32,458 nucleotides of DNA, taken from positions 1 through 32,458 of IMG/VR virus record IMGVR_UViG_3300048592_001390; one strand, given 5' to 3'. This document shows positions 1 through 8,800 of this stretch, piece by piece. Source of the stretch: a virus. Under the pieces are notes generated by a model. It worked only from the letters and a program-made list of their open reading frames with translations, did not search any database and had not been told where the DNA came from. Position numbers and translations under genes: made by a program. Positions within the stretch are counted from its first letter, which is position 1; every line of letters starts with the position of its first letter.

Positions 1-506
1 GACCCTTCCCCAATGCACTGCCGGTACTCGGCCTCGCGCCGCGTGGCCAGTCCACCGCACAGGCGCGCGTTGGCGGGCAGCGCGCAGTCCTTGCCCTGGA
101 AGAAGCGCCAGCGCAGCAGCTCGGCGCAGGCCCCGGCGTAGTCCTCGGCGTTGAGCTTCCTGACCAGAGTGGACTGGCAGAACGCACGGCTGCCGACGTT
201 GTAGGAGAAGCTCACAAAGGCGTCGTACTCGTGCTGGGCCAGGGGCACGGTCACGCATTGCTTGAGCGCACCCTCGAACTGCTGCACATCGGCGAGTGCG
301 CGAGCCAAAGCCTTCGGTGGCGTGGTGGTGTCGCCGATTTTCACCCCGGCGGTGGTGCCGAAGCCGATCGTCGGCACATCACCCTTGGCCGGAATCACTG
401 CCTGGTCGGTGTAGCCCTCGTGCAGCACGATGCCGACCAGGGCGGCGGCGGACAGCGTCAATCCGGCAACCGCCCGACGCATCACCGGTGAAGGGGCCGG
501 GGTCAT
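1..506 (-). CDS. Phage lysozyme (GH24-like endolysin), C-terminus cut by window edge
   Basis: This is an endolysin that would cleave peptidoglycan glycan strands at lysis. 168 residues are visible and the C-terminus lies beyond the left edge. Residues 29-31 are H-E-G, with Glu30 the likely catalytic acid, and residues 42-50 read GDVPTIGFG, giving the Asp and Thr seen at the active site of T4-type lysozymes. The motif LAQHEYDAFVSFSYNVG matches the conserved second half of the family. Residues about 12-28 (AVAGLTLSAAALVGIVL) are a weakly hydrophobic Ala/Leu/Gly segment directly before the active site, as in signal-arrest-release endolysins; that topology is inferred. Several Cys residues follow. 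The ATG at 506 overlaps the holin-like stop by 4 bases (ATGA), so the lysis genes are coupled. The spanins expected in a lysis cassette are not in this window. Confidence 0.9.
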   Translation of the reverse strand, partial: MTPAPSPVMRRAVAGLTLSAAALVGIVLHEGYTDQAVIPAKGDVPTIGFGTTAGVKIGDTTTPPKALARALADVQQFEGALKQCVTVPLAQHEYDAFVSFSYNVGSRAFCQSTLVRKLNAEDYAGACAELLRWRFFQGKDCALPANARLCGGLATRREAEYRQCIGEG

Positions 507-730
507 CGGCGCATCTCCGGCTGCGCCACGATGCGAGCAATGGTGGCGCCGATGCTGGCGGCAAAGGCCAGCAGCACGAACGCACCACGCGGCAGAACGT
601 CACCGAACAGCGGCACCACCACTTCCGCCGCTGTGAAGGCGGCTGCCAGCAGGGAAAGCCGGATGCTCCACGCACGACGCAACACGCGGCGCCAGTCGTC
701 GAGCAGACAGAACTTCGGCGGTGCGGTCAT
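503..730 (-). CDS. Small two-helix membrane protein, probable holin
   Basis: This is a 75-residue protein just upstream of the lysozyme gene. It has two predicted membrane helices, roughly residues 20-42 (WSIRLSLLAAAFTAAEVVVPLF) and 48-69 (GAFVLLAFAASIGATIARIV), and a charged N-terminus beginning MTAPPKFCLLDDWRRVLRRA. Size, topology and position between another small membrane protein and a lysozyme fit a holin, which forms the inner-membrane hole at lysis. The sequence resembles small phage proteins grouped under DUF7940 as I remember it; I could not check this. Its ATG at 730 overlaps the upstream gene's stop by 4 bases and its own stop overlaps the lysozyme start. It could instead be an accessory lysis membrane protein. 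Confidence 0.75.
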   Translation of the reverse strand: MTAPPKFCLLDDWRRVLRRAWSIRLSLLAAAFTAAEVVVPLFGDVLPRGAFVLLAFAASIGATIARIVAQPEMRR

Positions 731-1026
731 TGCGCGCCTCCCATCAGCTTCAACTTGATGGCGGCGGCGACCAGCAGCGCGGCCAGGATGCCGGTGGTCA
801 CGACCTTGATCGTGGTCTGCCAGGCGGTGCGGCGCGCGTCGCGCCATGCTTCGAGCAGGTCGCGCAGTTCGCGGATGTCGCGCGCGGCGTGGCCGTTCTC
901 CAGGCCGAGGTGCGCAAGGCAACGCTCGGCGCCGCGTTCGGCCGCGCGGTTCAGCAGTTCGTTGAAGTCCTCATGGCGCAGCAGCAGGGTCGAGTCGTTG
1001 GTCGGTGCATCGGTTTCTTCGGTCAT
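727..1026 (-). CDS. DUF6127-like small membrane protein of the lysis region
   Basis: This is a 99-residue protein with a soluble N-terminal helical part (HEDFNELLNRAAERGAERC ... DIRELRDLLEAWRDARRTA) and one C-terminal membrane helix at about residues 72-92 (KVVTTGILAALLVAAAIKL). The DIRELRDLL..WR.ARRTAWQT region followed by a single TM is the pattern I associate with the phage family DUF6127, found beside holins; that assignment is from memory. It is the first gene after the terminator at 1047-1079, so it probably opens the lysis operon. A second holin or a holin regulator is possible, but nothing in the sequence settles this. Confidence 0.75.
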   Translation of the reverse strand: MTEETDAPTNDSTLLLRHEDFNELLNRAAERGAERCLAHLGLENGHAARDIRELRDLLEAWRDARRTAWQTTIKVVTTGILAALLVAAAIKLKLMGGAQ

Positions 1027-1046
1027 CGTCGGTCTCCAGAAATGAC

Positions 1047-1079
1047 GAAACCCGCCCAGCGCGAGCCGGAGCGGGTTTC
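1047..1079 (-). terminator. Intrinsic terminator between tail and lysis genes
   Basis: The 9-base arms GAAACCCGC (1047-1055) and GCGGGTTTC (1071-1079) are perfect inverted repeats around a 15-base loop. On the minus strand the stem ends in a T-rich stretch (GTTTCGTCATTTC). With A and T tracts flanking a GC core, it could work in both directions. It lies in the only sizeable gap (81 bases) of the tail-lysis region, after the last tail gene, so it would end or attenuate tail-operon transcription before lysis. Confidence 0.75.
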
Positions 1080-1107
1080 AGGGGTGTAGCGGTTGAATGG
1101 GCGCGGG

Positions 1108-1329
1108 TTAGATGTCGATCACTTCGAGGGGCAATGACGGCGCCTCGCCTTCGATGACGCCATTGCGCACGAACACGGTTTGGCCGAGCGTGGCTTCGCC
1201 GCGGGCATGGATCAGGCCACCACCCGGCAAGGCGATCACGACGCGGTTTGCGCCCGCCTCGATCACGATGCCGGCTTGCAGCGGTGGCTCGGGCAACAGC
1301 TGCCGGAACTGTCGGTAGAGGTTATGCAT
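1108..1329 (-). CDS. Small beta-rich tail/baseplate protein, OB-fold-like
   Basis: This is a 73-residue protein. After a short amphipathic start (MHNLYRQFRQLLPEPP) the rest alternates beta-strand-like segments and turns (AGIVIEAGANRVVIALPGGG, IHARGEATLGQTVFVRNGVI), which looks like a small OB-type barrel as used in tail spikes and hub caps. The ATG at 1329 lies inside the end of the 628-aa hub gene (8-base overlap), so the two are translationally coupled. That suggests this protein works at the tail tip with the hub. It is the last tail gene before the terminator. The fold is inferred from the pattern only. Confidence 0.75.
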   Translation of the reverse strand: MHNLYRQFRQLLPEPPLQAGIVIEAGANRVVIALPGGGLIHARGEATLGQTVFVRNGVIEGEAPSLPLEVIDI

Positions 1330-3208
1330 GGCACTCGACGCCCAGTGTTTGCCAGACCTCGGGGAAGCCGGCTTCGATGCGCGTGGAGCGCACGATCCCG
1401 AGCCGCGCGACGCGGCCGTCCTGGTACTCGACGAACGTGCCCGGCTCCACGATGCCGGTCTCGGGCAGCACCGGCAGGCGCAGGCCCACTTCGAACTGCT
1501 GGCCGGTGTCGGCCAGGATCGCCGTACCACGCTGGCGCGCCGCCACGGCTTCGGTGATCAGCGCATCGACGACCATCGGTGCGACTCGGTTGCCTGCCGT
1601 GCCAGTGCGCGTCACTTGGCCCAACACACCGGCACTCTGGCCAGACACGAACACCCGGTTGTAGGCCGGCTTCTCCAGCCAGTGCAGCGATTCGCGCGAG
1701 ACCGCGTCGACGGGAAGAATCAGATCAGGTGTGACGGCATGCCAGTCCCACGGCGCTACCGGGTAGCGATGACGCACGCGCATCGTCGCATCGGATGGAT
1801 GCGGCAACAGGTAGCCACCGGCAGCACCAGCAATGGCGGCCAGCGCATCGATCCAGGTGCCTTGCTGAGTGAACACGCCTGCCGGCACGTTCCAGTCGGT
1901 CAGGCCCCAGTCGATGGCCCAGCCGAGTGGCACGCCGTTGATCGTCAGCACATCGTCCATCAGCTGCCGCGCGGTACGCGGGTCGGCATTGGCGAAGTTC
2001 ACGACGGGGGCATAAGGCGCCGACAGGACCGCGGAACGGCCCCGGCCGGAGAGTCGCAGGCTGGTGTCGCCGAAGCTGCGCTCGCGACTCAGGTTTTCGG
2101 CGAGCACGCGGAAGTTGGTGCCGTTGACGTGCGCCACCAGTTCCACCGGCGAGGCGCCATCTTCGGGCGCGACCAGCGTTTCGGCGATCCCGGGCAAAGT
2201 GGCCTCGAAGCCCCATGCCCAGGAATCAACGTCGAGACTCAGCGATAGCGAGATCACCGGCACCTGCGCCCCGTCTGGCCATCGATGCAAGGTCACGTGG
2301 TTCAGCACGACGTAAACCCTCCGAACCGGAACGACGACAGGAGCATCCTGGCCAGGCCCGGGATGGTTCTCGCACACGAAGACCAGGTGGCCATCCGTGG
2401 CCGCCAGCGCTGCGAAGCGCAGGTTGGGATTCGGGGTGTAGCAACGGATGGGCGGCGGATCGCCGTCGTCGGGACGCGTCGAATGCCGGCCAGGCGGTGG
2501 ACGCATGGCGTTCTGCCAGCGGGCCTTCGTCCAGCGCCGAAGCGCGACCGCGATCTGGATCGCCTCGAAGAAGCGTCGACTCGGAAGCGGTGCCGCGACG
2601 CCAAAGCGCGAGGTCGTCGGCCGATGGCGATCCCGCAGACCGTCTTGATGGTGCAGACGCCGCTGCAGGCCATCCATGCGCACCGCGTTGGCATGGACGA
2701 ACAGTCCTGCTGTGCGCAGTTGCAGCGCATCACTGTGCGCGACGCCGATGGCGCCCGGCGATGTCGGCGACGCGATGTTGAACCGCACCGTGGCTGTGAT
2801 CGGCAGTCGCGCCAACCTGGCCCTGCGACGCGCCTCGACACCCGCAACGTGACCTGTCGCCGGTTGCCAGCCGGTTTGCGCTTGCACGGGCGCCTGCTGA
2901 GTCGACGACGTTCGAAGCTCGGCACCGTGCTCGAACCCGCGACCGCGCTGCAAGGTCGAGTAGGTGCTGCCCACCAGCGGACGCGCGGTCCGCGAGGCAT
3001 AGCGCGCCTCGACCAGCATCTCCATCGCCGGGAAGGTGCCGACGAGTGTGGCCGATGCATTGGGGATGGCGAGCGCTTCGAAGCGCAATGCCGGCAGTGC
3101 GCCGACGAGTTGCGCATCGACGGGTGGCGGCGCCCCGGCCAGATCGCCGCCCAGCACCAGATGCACGCTGCCCGGGGGATGGGCGAAGCGCAGATCGACA
3201 GCCGTCAT
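1322..3208 (-). CDS. Large tail-tip/hub protein (628 aa)
   Basis: This is a distal tail protein, probably the baseplate hub or central tail protein. The C-terminal half, roughly residues 280-628, carries the recognisable part: VPVRRVYVVLNHVTLHRW, SLSLSLDVDSWAWGFEATLPG, a stretch resembling gp27-like hub domains (RTARQLMDDVLTINGVPLGW...WNVPAGVFTQQGTWIDALAAIA), and a final beta domain ending in VECHA. The N-terminal half is low in conservation and repeats short R/W/A-rich segments (about residues 65-240), as seen in other phage proteins of this type that I recall. ATG start at 3208. It follows the 129-aa gene after 6 bases and overlaps the 73-aa gene by 8. Function is inferred from domain pattern and from its place between tape measure and lysis genes. 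Confidence 0.8.
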   Translation of the reverse strand: MTAVDLRFAHPPGSVHLVLGGDLAGAPPPVDAQLVGALPALRFEALAIPNASATLVGTFPAMEMLVEARYASRTARPLVGSTYSTLQRGRGFEHGAELRTSSTQQAPVQAQTGWQPATGHVAGVEARRRARLARLPITATVRFNIASPTSPGAIGVAHSDALQLRTAGLFVHANAVRMDGLQRRLHHQDGLRDRHRPTTSRFGVAAPLPSRRFFEAIQIAVALRRWTKARWQNAMRPPPGRHSTRPDDGDPPPIRCYTPNPNLRFAALAATDGHLVFVCENHPGPGQDAPVVVPVRRVYVVLNHVTLHRWPDGAQVPVISLSLSLDVDSWAWGFEATLPGIAETLVAPEDGASPVELVAHVNGTNFRVLAENLSRERSFGDTSLRLSGRGRSAVLSAPYAPVVNFANADPRTARQLMDDVLTINGVPLGWAIDWGLTDWNVPAGVFTQQGTWIDALAAIAGAAGGYLLPHPSDATMRVRHRYPVAPWDWHAVTPDLILPVDAVSRESLHWLEKPAYNRVFVSGQSAGVLGQVTRTGTAGNRVAPMVVDALITEAVAARQRGTAILADTGQQFEVGLRLPVLPETGIVEPGTFVEYQDGRVARLGIVRSTRIEAGFPEVWQTLGVECHA

Positions 3209-3214
3209 CGGCGA

Positions 3215-3604
3215 TCACCCCAGCAGTCCCGTCAGGATGCGGGTGTAGCCGCCCGCGTACAGCGTGGTCGTCGGCAACCGCAGCTCGCCGGCACCCTCGA
3301 GGTCCGATGCGTCGCAGTCCCAGGCCAGCGCGCCCTGACCGTTGACGATGCGCGCCCACGTCGCCTCGCCGGTGGTCAGGATCAGCGCTTCGTTGGTCGC
3401 GGCCACTTCGAGCACGCCGTCGACGACGGTGCCAAACGGCTCGGCGAGAACGATGGAGGCCAACAGCGGGCCCTGCGGCGGCGCACCGAAGCTCGGCCGC
3501 GCCCCCGCGTACACGTGGGCGCGTGCCTGTTCGGTGCCGAGTGCCAGAAAGGTGATAACGCCCTGCAGCCGGTAGCCGTTGAGCGCGTTCGAGATCTCGA
3601 TCAC
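3215..3604 (-). CDS. Tail protein of unknown function (129 aa)
   Basis: This 129-residue protein begins MIEISNALNGYRLQGVITFL and is predicted to be mostly beta strand (ASIVLAEPFGTVVDGVLEVA, ARIVNGQGALAWDCDASDL). It has no membrane segment or catalytic motif. The GTG start at 3604 overlaps the stop of the preceding 322-aa tail gene by 4 bases (GTGA), and the hub gene follows 6 bases later. Its position within the distal-tail gene set makes a structural or tail-tip assembly role likely. I do not recognise the family. Confidence 0.7.
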   Translation of the reverse strand: MIEISNALNGYRLQGVITFLALGTEQARAHVYAGARPSFGAPPQGPLLASIVLAEPFGTVVDGVLEVAATNEALILTTGEATWARIVNGQGALAWDCDASDLEGAGELRLPTTTLYAGGYTRILTGLLG

Positions 3605-4569
3605 GTCGGCGTCTGCATCGGTTGAGCGCGCAGGTTGTCGGCGATGACGGCACGAAAGTTGTGCTTGTAGTCATAGGCAATCACGACGTAGCGCGGCACG
3701 ACGCTGATCTTGTCGAAGCAGTAGGCGCCGGTGACCGGATCGCTCCAGGTCTCACCTACGACGACGTAAGTGCGTTCGTCGAACAGCAGCACGCGGCGCG
3801 CTACGGGTCGGTCATCCGGAACGCCCTTCTCCTTCACCGTGCCGGTGATCTGGTGGGTGCCGGCGTAGTAGTGGTTGCGCGTGCCGGCCAGGCGGTGGAA
3901 GGCGCGGTGCGAGTAGCGCAGTAAGCCGGCCAGGTCCGGTACCGGCTGCGTGCGCGCCACGACGGCCGGCAGCGCCCTGTAATGGGGAGACGGCGCGTCC
4001 GGCAAAGCGCTTGGCATGCCACCCGACACCCGATGCACGCGCAGGGTCAGGCCGTAGCCGTAGATTGATGGCCGGAAGCGCGCGTAGTGCCGCTTGTAGC
4101 CTTCCCACACGATGCCGTCGTTGTCGCTCACCCGGTATTGCCAGATGCCGTCGTTGCCCCGCTTGGCATCGACCCGGATGGTGCGGCGAGCGCCGGTCAC
4201 GGCCCACGGCGCTGCGGCATGGGCGGTCATTTCGTACTGATTGCCGCCCGCATCCCAGAAGCTGTGATGCCACTGCTGCTGCCACGCGATCAGTCGGTGG
4301 CCCTCATACGTTCCCGAGCCCGTCCAGAGCCAGAAGCCGAAGCAGGCCGATGAGTAGGTGATGGCCATCACTTCGGCATCGATCTCGAACCAGAAGTTCT
4401 CGACGACCTCGGCCGCATCGATGCGCCAGAAGTTCTGCGCCTGCGAGAACACCAGATCGACGGCCTGTGCCGCCTCGTTCCAAGTCGGCGTGACGCCGCC
4501 CGCGCCACCCGCGCTGGCAAATCCCGCGGGAATGCCAGCGACGAAATCCTCGTTCAGGGGAAAGGCCAC
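3601..4569 (-). CDS. Distal tail/fibre protein with C-terminal beta-sandwich (322 aa)
   Basis: Residues about 1-190 look like a concanavalin/LamG-type jelly-roll, rich in aromatics and beta strands (NFWRIDAAEVVENFWFEIDA, FGFWLWTGSGTYEGHRLIAW). Residues about 235-322 resemble a carboxypeptidase-regulatory-like/Ig-like beta domain (GTVKEKGVPDDRPVARRVLL, ETWSDPVTGAYCFDKI, YVVIAYDYKHNFRAVIADN). Such domains are common on phage tail tips and may bind surface glycans; that role is inferred. The start is GTG at 4569 with a GGAG sequence about 10 bases upstream. The stop overlaps the next gene's GTG by 4 bases. Confidence 0.75.
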   Translation of the reverse strand: MAFPLNEDFVAGIPAGFASAGGAGGVTPTWNEAAQAVDLVFSQAQNFWRIDAAEVVENFWFEIDAEVMAITYSSACFGFWLWTGSGTYEGHRLIAWQQQWHHSFWDAGGNQYEMTAHAAAPWAVTGARRTIRVDAKRGNDGIWQYRVSDNDGIVWEGYKRHYARFRPSIYGYGLTLRVHRVSGGMPSALPDAPSPHYRALPAVVARTQPVPDLAGLLRYSHRAFHRLAGTRNHYYAGTHQITGTVKEKGVPDDRPVARRVLLFDERTYVVVGETWSDPVTGAYCFDKISVVPRYVVIAYDYKHNFRAVIADNLRAQPMQTPT

Positions 4570-4572
4570 GAC

Positions 4573-5838
4573 TCAAGGTCTCCAGGGCCCGGTGATGTCG
4601 AACGCGAAGCCGCTGGTATTGCCCTCGTGGGCGTAGTCCAGGGTGACGATGAGGAACTTGCGCCCGGGGTAGCCGAGCACCTGGTCGATCAGCGTCAGGT
4701 GCGCGTAGGGCTGGTTTTGATGAATCCAGTACATCCCGGGCAGCATCCCGCGCAGATGACCGGTGCTCTCGCGCAGGTAGATCGGGTGCAGGATCAGGCC
4801 GTAGTCGGGACCATTGGGGAACGGAATGCTGCCCGAGCGCCCTGAGACGTTCTGGTTGTTGCCGTCGTTCAACGAGAACAGGCCAAGGCGCGCATTGCCG
4901 CCAACCTGGGTGTAGTCGCGCATGCAGATCTTGCCGGTCGTATCCAGCGAGTGCGTCGAGTACGTGTCCTGGTTGGGGTAGCTGTTCGGCCACTCGCTGG
5001 CCGTGCGGTAGCGATCGGAGGCGGTCAGGAACGACGCGTAGTTGTCGCCGGGCTTGTAGCTGTCGAAATCGGTGAACGTGTAGAGCACGCGGCGATCACC
5101 ACCCCAGCCGGACGCGCACGCCAGGAAGAAGCCGCGGTCGTCGCCGACGAGCACCCAACTGCGGGCGCCGGGGCCATTGTCACCGTAGGTTTCCGCCGTG
5201 TTGTTGCGGGCGAAGTACCACTTGAACCAGCCCGAGTACATGGAGGTGCCGCTGCCCGAGGGTAGTTCATTGCGCGTCGGCGCCGCCGGATCAAACGGCG
5301 CGCGCGCACCGACGAAGGTCTCGATGTCGACCATGTCCTCGGCCAGCGTGACTCGACCGAACTTCGCCCAGGTCGTGGTGTAGCCGTCGGGCAGGCTGTC
5401 GTCGACCCGCAGGAACGGTCGGGTCGAGAGCGGGTTCGGGCTGCGATAGGCGCGCTTGTTCTCGCCGGTGAAGGCGATCTCGAAGCCGAGCGGTGCGATC
5501 TTGGCGGTGATACCGAGCACCGTCGTGGCTGGCGTTTGGGGTGAGCCAGCGACGGCGAACTGGATGCTGTCTTGCGTGGTGGCGGTGATGGTGAACTCGC
5601 CGTTGTACTCGGGTTCCTCCGCACCCTCGATGCGGACCACTTGATCGACCAGGTAGCCATGCGCCGAACCGACGACAGCAGTCGCGATGTCGCCTTCCCG
5701 GGTCAGCGCCGACACCGGCTTCAGGTGAAAGCCGTTGACGAGCAGCGCATCGAGCAGCGCGGTCAGACTGCCCCAGTTGTTGGTCAGCACCGGCGCGCCC
5801 GTCATGCCGCTGTGCATCCATTTGACCTTGTTGCTCAC
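4573..5838 (-). CDS. Tail-tip/fibre protein (421 aa)
   Basis: This 421-residue protein starts with GTG at 5838 (a GAGGA ribosome binding site lies 9 bases upstream) and begins MSNKVKWMHSGMTGAPVLTN. Residues about 35-110 contain a repeat-like beta segment (GYLVDQVVRIEGAEEPEYNG, FTITATTQDSIQFAV) resembling tail-fibre repeats. The remainder is rich in Tyr, Trp, Gly and Asn with no enzyme motif. It sits between the very large 1201-aa protein and the 322-aa beta-sandwich protein. A tail-tip or receptor-contact role is likely by context. I cannot assign a named family. Confidence 0.75.
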   Translation of the reverse strand: MSNKVKWMHSGMTGAPVLTNNWGSLTALLDALLVNGFHLKPVSALTREGDIATAVVGSAHGYLVDQVVRIEGAEEPEYNGEFTITATTQDSIQFAVAGSPQTPATTVLGITAKIAPLGFEIAFTGENKRAYRSPNPLSTRPFLRVDDSLPDGYTTTWAKFGRVTLAEDMVDIETFVGARAPFDPAAPTRNELPSGSGTSMYSGWFKWYFARNNTAETYGDNGPGARSWVLVGDDRGFFLACASGWGGDRRVLYTFTDFDSYKPGDNYASFLTASDRYRTASEWPNSYPNQDTYSTHSLDTTGKICMRDYTQVGGNARLGLFSLNDGNNQNVSGRSGSIPFPNGPDYGLILHPIYLRESTGHLRGMLPGMYWIHQNQPYAHLTLIDQVLGYPGRKFLIVTLDYAHEGNTSGFAFDITGPWRP

Positions 5839-5867
5839 AAGTCAGAGTCCTCGAAGTGGGTGGCTGG

Positions 5868-8800
5868 TCACGGGCGATCCACGTCGCCGCGCACCAGCAG
5901 GGTGAAGGCATCGCGGGTCACGGTTTCCGGGCCCTGCTGGATCGTGCGCACGACCCACACCGGGAACAGCGCACCAATGGTGTTGAACCGCAGCACGTTG
6001 CCGGCCGCCCAGCCCGAGCCCCAGCCCAGCGCGCGCAGCGTGAAGTAGGGTTTGCCGGTCGCCGGGTTGGTCGGCGCGAGATCGTTGGCGGTGGTGCCAG
6101 TGGCGATCACGCCGACGTGCTCGCCGATGACCTGGAACGCCGTGGTGTTGGTGAACTGGATCGCCCAACGCTCGGTGATGGCGCCGGCGTTCGTCACCGT
6201 GATCGGCGCCAGCACATCGTTGAACGTGGCGGTCGCCGCGTTGCCGACCAGCGCATCGGTGAACGCGCCGTTCCAGGTCGCCTGATCGAACAAGCGCGAC
6301 ACGTAGGCACGCAAGTCGCCCGAGACGAGCGCCGAGGAGATGCAGGAGCCGGTGGGGTAGTCGTGGGTGATCTGGCGGGTGAACGCGAGACGCCCGGAGA
6401 TCTGCACATCCGACACCTGGGCCATGTCCTCGATGCGGTGCTCGACGGTGACCGGCTGAGCGATGCCGGTGACGTCGGTGAACGTCACGCGGCCCGCTTC
6501 CAGGTCGACGGTGTAGCCGGCGGTGACCACAACGCCGTTGGCATCGAGCACCCGCACGCGCGACAGGCGCACGCGATGGCAGTCGATCACCTGGCCGGCG
6601 CTGGCGGTCAGCGGGCCGACCGTTTCGGTGTGGCCGATCACTGCGAAGTCGCCCATCCGGAAGATCGGCACCCGACCGTCCTGCGGCAGTCGCACCGGAT
6701 CGAGCCCGATCAGGTCAGCATCGAGCGGCAGGTAGGAGTACGCGACGGCGTTGTATTTGATGGTGTCGGCGAACACCGGCGCCGGCTTGAACACCTTGGG
6801 TACGCCGTCGAGCACGACGACGCCATCGGGATCGAACCAGATCTCGTCCTCGTTGCCGGCCGCCACGACCCACGACCCGAATCGAGCGCGGACCACGCCG
6901 GTCTCATAGTCGATGGCGCCCGTGATGCCTGCGCCGGCGATGACTCCATGGTTGTCGGCGCTGACATTGATGGTGCCGCCGGTCAGCCGCGTGGCCAGCA
7001 GTTGCAGGCTCGATGGCCGCACCGGCGAGGCCGGGATGCGGAAGGTGACCTCATCGACCGGCGTGCCATCGAGGCTGGTGAGCAGCGAACGCAGCTGGAC
7101 CGCCGTGCCTTGGCCCGGCACCCACGCACTCAAGGTCACCGCGCCGGTGGCGTAGTTGATGGCGCCGGCCAGGGTTGCGGCGCCCGTGACGGGATTGAGG
7201 TCGTAGTACAGGCTGCCGAGCCGGTCGAAGTAGGTCTTGCCACCGAGCGTGAAGCCGACGCTGCCGGGCACGATGGCCTCGGCAAAGCTCGGCGTCAGAT
7301 CGAGCGTCAGACCACTGGCCGTGAACGGCTGGGTGACCGAGTTCGAGGTGCCAGCGGCGCGATAGCGCACCTTGGCCCATGCGGTCTCGTCGATGGGCAT
7401 GGCGGCGCCCGCGGTCACGTACTCCCAGTGCGAGAACACGTTGCGATAGACCGGCACCAGCGTCCCGTCTGCGTTGCGCGTCATGCCGATCTGGGTCACC
7501 AGGTAGCGCGCCACGGGGATGCGCACGGTGGTGTCGGGCAGGAAGCGCACGACGCCGGTGGCGTAGTTCACCGTGCCGTAGAGGAAGCCCTGCGTGTCCT
7601 TGAGGTTGCCGTTGCGGTCGTCGCGGACGATCTTGATCGGATCGACCGGGCGCACGAGTTGCAGTTCGGCCGGCGTGGTCGAGATGTAGTCGAAGGTCTC
7701 GATCAGCAGATTCCATTCCAGCTCCACCGTACCCGGAATCAGGCCATCGAACTCCACCTCGAGGTCGATGTAGCCGTTGCCATCGCGCATCGGCGCGTGG
7801 AACTCCTCCTCGGTCGGCGGGCCCCAGGTGTAGGCGACGCTGTAGGTCTGGCCACCGGCCGGCAGCGCCGCGGGCGTGAACTGGATCAGGCCCGACTGGT
7901 AGTGGATGGTGCCGGTGGCCGCGCCGGTGATGCGCCCAGCGCCATCGTCGGTAGCGGTGCGCGCGACGCCATCGTTCCAGGTGATCGTCACCGACTCTGG
8001 CGTGATGCCGGATTGCGCCAACTGCAGCGACACGGCAGGTGGCGCGATGGTCTGATCGGAGCGGTTGAAGTAGTTGGCCTTGCCGCCCCACGCGTAGACG
8101 ATCTCGCTGCCGACATCGGGCAGCGCGCCCACGGTGACCGCGACTGTGCCGGAGCCGTAGTTCACAGTGCCGACGCCGTACTCGGGGCTAGTGCCCTTGA
8201 GCACGCCGGCGCCGTTGTCCCGCAGGTCGTACCACTTGCCCTGGGCGCGGTAGCTGACCTGCAGCGTGCCGGGCGCCGGGCTTGGCAGGATCGTCAGCAC
8301 GTAGTTGTACGCGCGGTTCTCGATGTCGACGCGCACACCGGCGGTGTCGGCGACACGGATCGGTGCGGCGGCGGGTCGGAAGGTGATGGTCTTGGTGCCG
8401 CCGTAGTTCGGCGCGCTGGTCGCCATCGCGATCTGACCGCGGGCGTAGTTCACCGTGCCGATCACTGTGGCGCCGGCCATCAGCTGGCCGCCGTTGTCGG
8501 TGAGCGTGGCGCCGCTGACGCTGATTGACAGCGTGCCGGGTTGAATCGCATTGCCGACCGACAGGATGGTGGAGGCGTTGAAGCCGACCGAGGTGGTGTA
8601 GCTCACCGTGCCATTGGCCGACTCGACCAGGGTTTCGGAGGTTCCGCCGGCGGTCAGGTCGAGAAGCGGCGTTTCGGTCTGAGCCGAGGGCACCAGCTGG
8701 GTGAAGATGCTGCTGACGCTGGCGGCCACATCGCCGATGGCGATCGGCTGGGTGGTCTTGACCACACCGCAGTACTTGGCGGCATCGGCGACGACGGTGT

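Noticed and set aside
5856-8528. Long plus-strand open frame opposite the 1201-aa tail protein
   Set aside because: Antisense shadow rich in Asp, Gly, Arg and His with no recognisable domain; the minus-strand gene has clear repeats and a correct place in the tail operon.
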